Positions 5,622 to 8,391 of a DNA stretch of 8,391 nt are shown one piece after another. The stretch lies in contig SYDD01000112.1 in the NCBI GenBank assembly GCA_005786775.1, positions 1-8,391 on the forward strand, in the 5' to 3' direction. The notes below the pieces were generated by a model. The model made no database searches. It was not told the DNA's origin and worked only from the letters and a program-made list of their open reading frames with translations. The stretch's first letter is position 1. Each line of letters begins with the position of its first letter. The position numbers and the translations under genes were made by a program. The stretch comes from Opitutaceae bacterium. GTDB lineage: Bacteria > Verrucomicrobiota > Verrucomicrobiia > Opitutales > Opitutaceae.

Positions 5622-6479
5622 TCAATCCGGCGGCCGGCGCGCGGAGAGGAACGTGACGGTCTGCTCGTGCACGGAGGGGGTGGAGAGAATGCGGAGGTGC
5701 CCGCGACCGGGACAGGGCACGACCTGCGCCCCGGCCCACTCCGCCGCGATCAGCTCGGAATTACGGAAAGGACTGCTGCGGTCCTCCGGATCGTGAAACA
5801 GCAGGGCGGGAAAGCCGGCTCTCCGGGCGGCGACCCGCATATCCACATCGCCGTGACGAAAACCTGACTTCTGCTCCAGGGCCCGCACGAAGGCCTCCGC
5901 GACCGCGGGCGTGAATTGCAGGCGATCAGCCATCCGCGCCACACTCTCCGCCTGCGACAGCGGGGGCGAAACGAGGACCAGCGCCGCCGGCTTGACCCCG
6001 AGCGTCGTGGCCATCGCCGCGGCCGCGGCGCCCATCGAATGCCCAACCAGGCCGAAGAAGCCGCCGAACCGCGTCCCGAGATCCGTCACCACCCGGGCGA
6101 GCGAAGGGACGCTGAGTTCCGCATCCGGGGAATCACCGTGGCCGGGGGCATCGAAGGCCAGCACGCCAAAACCCGCGGCCCCCAGCGGCGCGGCAAAGCC
6201 ACCCAGCTGGCCGGCGTGCCCCTGCCAACCGTGCACGAGCCCGACCAGCGGCCCGTCGGCAGGACCCCACCGCCAGGTGGACACGAGGCCTTGCGACGTC
6301 TCGAGCCTTTGGGGCGTGGCCCCGGCCAGATAGGCCTCCTCCCGCGGGGAGCGCCGGCCCTCGCGAAGCGGATGCAGGTAGACCGCGGCCGCGAGCCGCC
6401 CCAGCACCTCGTCATCGTGGGGCGGCGGCGGCAGGGCGCGGCCGCGCGAAATCGCGTACGAGAGCAGCAAGTCGGACAT
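5622..6479 (-). CDS. Alpha/beta hydrolase (serine hydrolase)
   Basis: A 285-residue cytoplasmic alpha/beta-fold hydrolase, probably an esterase or related acyl-group hydrolase of unknown substrate. The core runs from VGLVHGWQGHAGQ (79-91), with the HG oxyanion-hole motif, through LAFDAPGHGDSPDAE (107-121), to the nucleophile elbow GLVGHSMGAAAA (143-154) with Ser148. The acid is probably Asp230 or Asp233 in LFHDPEDRSSPF, and the base is His261 in GRGHLRIL, as in the RsbQ/MenH-like groups that end with a final GH. The N-terminal 60 residues (MSDLLLSYAISRGRALPPPP and onward) form a short helical leader before the core. The frame stays open to an ATG at 6623, which would add 48 residues with no family similarity that I recognise; ATG 6479 gives a more natural start. 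No Shine-Dalgarno is seen at either. It is divergent from the glycosyltransferase and has no evident functional link to the isomerase operon. Confidence 0.9.
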   Translation of the reverse strand: MSDLLLSYAISRGRALPPPPHDDEVLGRLAAAVYLHPLREGRRSPREEAYLAGATPQRLETSQGLVSTWRWGPADGPLVGLVHGWQGHAGQLGGFAAPLGAAGFGVLAFDAPGHGDSPDAELSVPSLARVVTDLGTRFGGFFGLVGHSMGAAAAAMATTLGVKPAALVLVSPPLSQAESVARMADRLQFTPAVAEAFVRALEQKSGFRHGDVDMRVAARRAGFPALLFHDPEDRSSPFRNSELIAAEWAGAQVVPCPGRGHLRILSTPSVHEQTVTFLSARRPPD

Positions 6480-6543
6480 TACGGGAATTGGCTGCGGCCC
6501 ACGGAGGATGTCCAACCTGAACCCTGCCGGGCAGGATCGCACC

Positions 6544-6571
6544 ATCGGCCCCCACTTCGCAGGGAGCCGAT
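6544..6571. other. Hairpin in the divergent leader region
   Basis: ATCGGC (6544-6549) plus CCC (6551-6553) pair with GGG (6562-6564) plus GCCGAT (6566-6571), with one C-A mismatch and an 8-base loop (ACTTCGCA). A second palindrome, CCTGCC-G-GGCAGG, lies next to it at 6523-6535. If the hydrolase is transcribed from the AT-rich patch near 6600, both would sit in its untranslated leader; they may equally be chance. Confidence 0.3.
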
Positions 6572-6597
6572 CGTGCCGGCGCGCATCCCGGACCGGG

Positions 6598-6611
6598 ATA
6601 AAAAGTTTTAT
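6598..6611. promoter_or_regulatory. AT-rich palindrome in the divergent promoter region
   Basis: ATAAAA-AG-TTTTAT is a near-perfect 14-bp palindrome (6-bp arms, 2-base centre) within a run of 16 A/T-dominated bases, an outlier in this GC-rich DNA. It lies 119 bp upstream of the hydrolase start and 63 bp upstream of the glycosyltransferase start. Either strand offers a -10-like TATAAA/TTTTAT hexamer, so a shared or overlapping promoter or an operator is likely. No -35 is identified with confidence. Confidence 0.45.
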
Positions 6612-6673
6612 TTGCCCCCCCACCGCACCTCCGGCTCGCTCCCGGGCACCGCGGGCCGCACCCGCCTAAAGCG

Positions 6674-7414
6674 ATGATCAATGGACGCCGCATCGTGGTG
6701 GTCTTTCCCGCCCACAACGCGGAACGCACGCTCCACCAGACCTACGACGAGGTGCGCGCCCAGGGCGTTGTCGATCACATGATCCTCGTGGATGACGGCA
6801 GCCGGGACGCGACCGTGGCGGCCGCGCGGGGACTCCCCGGCCTCGAGGTGATCGCGCATCCGCAAAACCGCGGTTACGGCGCCAACCAGAAGACCTGCTA
6901 CCGGGCAGCGCTCGCCGCCGGTGCGGACATCGTGGTGATGATCCACCCCGACTACCAGTACACGCCCAAGCTGCTCACCGCCCTGACCAGCCTGATCGCC
7001 TTCGACGTGTATCCCTGCGCCCTGGGTTCACGGATCCTCGGGGGCTATGCCCGGCGCGGCGGGATGCCTTGGTGGCGCTACGTGGCCAACCGGGGGCTGA
7101 CGCTGTTCCAGAACCTGGTCCTCGGCGCCAAGCTCTCCGAGTACCACACGGGCTACCGCGCCTTCTCGCGGGAACTGCTGGCCCGGGCACCGCTGGATCG
7201 CTTCGACGATGATTTCATCTTCGACAACCAGATGCTCCTCTGGGTTCTCGGCCAGGGCTATGGGGTCGGCGAGGTGACCTGCCCGACGCGCTATTTCCCC
7301 GAGGCCAGCTCGATCAGCTTCGCGCGCTCGGTGCGTTACGGCCTCGGCTGCGTCCGCGTCGCCCTGGTCCACCGGCTCTGGCCATCGGCGCTGACGCGGC
7401 AGCGCACGCCCTAG
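6674..7414 (+). CDS. Family 2 glycosyltransferase (DPM1-like GT-A fold)
   Basis: A 246-residue glycosyltransferase that should transfer a sugar from a nucleotide donor to a lipid carrier or growing glycan at the cytoplasmic side of the membrane. It has the GT2 signature RIVVVFPAHNAERTL (6-20), MILVDDGSRDAT (36-47) with the donor-binding Asp pair 40-41, HPQNRGYGANQKTCYRAAL (62-80), and MIHPDYQYTPKLL (89-101), whose HPD replaces the usual DxD or DAD metal site. SEYHTGYRAFSRELL (155-169) and DDDFIFDNQMLLW (178-190) resemble the acceptor and catalytic-base region of dolichyl-phosphate-mannose-synthase-like enzymes. No transmembrane segment follows, so this is the catalytic domain alone, of normal length for single-domain members. 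ATG 6674 begins 5 residues before the first strand, which supports the start; no Shine-Dalgarno is present. The donor sugar is unknown. Confidence 0.92.
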   Translation: MINGRRIVVVFPAHNAERTLHQTYDEVRAQGVVDHMILVDDGSRDATVAAARGLPGLEVIAHPQNRGYGANQKTCYRAALAAGADIVVMIHPDYQYTPKLLTALTSLIAFDVYPCALGSRILGGYARRGGMPWWRYVANRGLTLFQNLVLGAKLSEYHTGYRAFSRELLARAPLDRFDDDFIFDNQMLLWVLGQGYGVGEVTCPTRYFPEASSISFARSVRYGLGCVRVALVHRLWPSALTRQRTP

Positions 7415-7425
7415 TTTCCTGCGGC

Positions 7426-7446
7426 GCATCGCGGGAAAAGCGATGC
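7426..7446. terminator. Hairpin after the glycosyltransferase gene
   Basis: GCATCGC (7426-7432) and GCGATGC (7440-7446) form a perfect 7-bp stem with loop GGGAAAA, starting 11 bases after the glycosyltransferase stop in the convergent gap. No T-run follows, so if it stops transcription it would be a non-canonical terminator. Confidence 0.4.
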
Positions 7447-7495
7447 CCGGCCTGGGCCTGAATCCTGGGACCCGCGCGCGGACAGTTGCCGGGAA

Positions 7496-7517
7496 GGCGG
7501 CTGGGGCCAAAGCCGCC
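7496..7517. terminator. Hairpin after the leftward right-end gene
   Basis: GGCGGCT (7496-7502) and AGCCGCC (7511-7517) form a perfect 7-bp stem with an 8-base loop (GGGGCCAA). It lies 8 bases beyond the stop of the leftward gene and on that strand is followed only by TT. It pairs spatially with the hairpin at 7426-7446, one near each end of the convergent gap, which supports a terminator role for both. Confidence 0.4.
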
Positions 7518-7525
7518 CGCCAGTC

Positions 7526-8391
7526 TCAGGCCACCGGGACGCCGACCCCCACGGGCGGCAGCGGGGTGATCTCCAACGCGCGCAACTGCGCCAGCTCCGC
7601 GAGGGCCGGCGCGTGACCCACCTCCCGCAGGAACCGCCACGCCGCGAGGACCCGCCGCTGGAACAGTACGCGCTCCGCCGCGATCGGCAGCGTGAGCCCG
7701 GGCCCCGCTGGCATCTCGGGCGGCGGGACCGCCGCCAGTTGCTCGGCCGCCGTCCGCACCGCCGGGTCGGCCGCCGTGCGTCCCCACTCGGCGATCCGCT
7801 CCCGCCGCGCGACGCCCCAGCGCGCCACGGCGCGGGCCGCCGCCGGCTCCACGGAGCCCGGCTGCGCGTAGCCGGAGCGCCAATAGACCTCCTGCAGCAG
7901 CGCCTCGCCGTCGCGGCGGCCAAGCAGCAGGCTCCGCCCCTCGTCCTCCAGGCGCAGCAGGTGCCGTTCAAAGTCCCGCGCGGGCCCACCCAGGCCCGGG
8001 ACGCGGTCCGCCTCCACCGCGGCCTTCCACGCCGGGCGCAGGGTGGCGCTCCACGCGCGGCGGGCCACGGTGAGTACGTTCCGCCGCCGCGCTCCCGCAT
8101 CCCGCGCGGATTCCACCCCCGGCCGCAGCGCCGCGGTGAGCCGCCGGCGGTCGCCCAATTGGAGCAGCGCCCGGCCCGTCGGCAGCTGTGCGATCAGCGC
8201 GGCCTGGAAACGACCGTACCGCTCCCGCAACGCCATCCAGCCCGGATCCGCGACCTCCGCCTCACCCGTGTCCACCGCCCGCTGGAAGGCCGCCACGGCT
8301 CGCTGGACCGGTTCGGTGACTGCGAGGGTGGTCGCCAGCCGCTCCTCGATCACGCGGGCCCACGCCTCTAGGTAGTGCTCGGAGGTCGAAC
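7526..8391 (-). CDS. Protein of unknown function, largely helical, 5' end cut by window edge
   Basis: I do not recognise this protein. The frame is open from the TGA at 7526-7528 to the right edge, giving 287 visible residues; a GTG at 8353 is an internal candidate start, but the in-frame residues upstream of it (SEHYLEAWARVIEE) read like real protein, so the gene probably begins outside the window. The visible part is rich in Ala, Arg, Leu and Glu with helix-like spacing throughout, few Gly, two Tyr-Gly/Tyr-Ala sites and several Trp, and no transmembrane segment. Recognisable stretches include DPGWMALRERYGRFQAALIA, HLLRLEDEGRSLLLGRRDGE and QEVYWRSGYAQPG. The end is a short Pro/Val/Gly-rich tail (PPVGVGVPVA). 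Choice of strand rests on strong third-position G+C, normal hydrophobic content, and the Pro/Arg-rich look of the opposing ORFs. It converges on the glycosyltransferase, with no stated link to it. Confidence 0.7.
   Translation of the reverse strand, partial: STSEHYLEAWARVIEERLATTLAVTEPVQRAVAAFQRAVDTGEAEVADPGWMALRERYGRFQAALIAQLPTGRALLQLGDRRRLTAALRPGVESARDAGARRRNVLTVARRAWSATLRPAWKAAVEADRVPGLGGPARDFERHLLRLEDEGRSLLLGRRDGEALLQEVYWRSGYAQPGSVEPAAARAVARWGVARRERIAEWGRTAADPAVRTAAEQLAAVPPPEMPAGPGLTLPIAAERVLFQRRVLAAWRFLREVGHAPALAELAQLRALEITPLPPVGVGVPVA

Noticed and set aside
5916..6677. 253-codon plus-strand ORF opposite the hydrolase
   Set aside because: The minus strand has the GHSMG nucleophile elbow and the full triad; the plus-strand product is Arg/Pro/His-rich.
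7613..8371. 252-codon plus-strand ORF opposite the right-end gene
   Set aside because: Its composition is Arg/Pro/Gln-rich; the minus-strand frame has balanced hydrophobic content and better codon bias.

Overview
This is a very GC-rich bacterial window in which the coding strands use almost only G or C at third codon positions. Gene content, a secreted Gfo/Idh/MocA-type protein with a GLDTSH motif, and translation starts that lack Shine-Dalgarno sequences and often follow C/T-rich leaders together suggest a Verrucomicrobia-like bacterium, perhaps Opitutaceae. That assignment is an inference from style and gene families; no rRNA or other marker gene is present.

Positions 1-5256 hold a metabolic block. 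A leftward M20-family metallo-deacylase (cut by the left edge) diverges across a 66-bp gap from four rightward genes: an SDR-type NAD-dependent epimerase/dehydratase, a DapA/N-acetylneuraminate-lyase superfamily protein, an exported Gfo/Idh/MocA-type protein, and a TIM-barrel sugar isomerase/epimerase. Gaps of 49, 38 and 96 bp fit one transcription unit. The set looks like an uncharacterised catabolic route for a sugar, sugar acid or N-acylated compound: a redox or epimerisation step, an aldolase/dehydratase step, an isomerisation step and a hydrolysis step. Three of the enzymes depart from textbook active-site motifs: Cys for the SDR lysine, loss of the DapA TTGE and Arg motifs, and Asp/His in place of two dinucleotide-binding glycines.

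Positions 5257-5621 form a gene-poor stretch full of inverted repeats. A 165-bp element bounded by 18-bp inverted repeats begins directly after the stop codon of the isomerase gene. It contains internal hairpins and a 23-codon mini-ORF, and is the best candidate here for an undescribed mobile or structured element. A second long bulged hairpin follows at 5480-5533.

Positions 5622-7414 hold a leftward alpha/beta hydrolase and a rightward family-2 glycosyltransferase, divergent from a 194-bp region with an AT-rich palindrome and G+C-rich hairpins. Positions 7415-7525 are a convergent gap with two hairpins that could act as terminators. The right end carries a leftward, largely helical protein of unknown function that is cut by the edge. 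I see no tRNA, rRNA, CRISPR array, or intact transposase or integrase gene.
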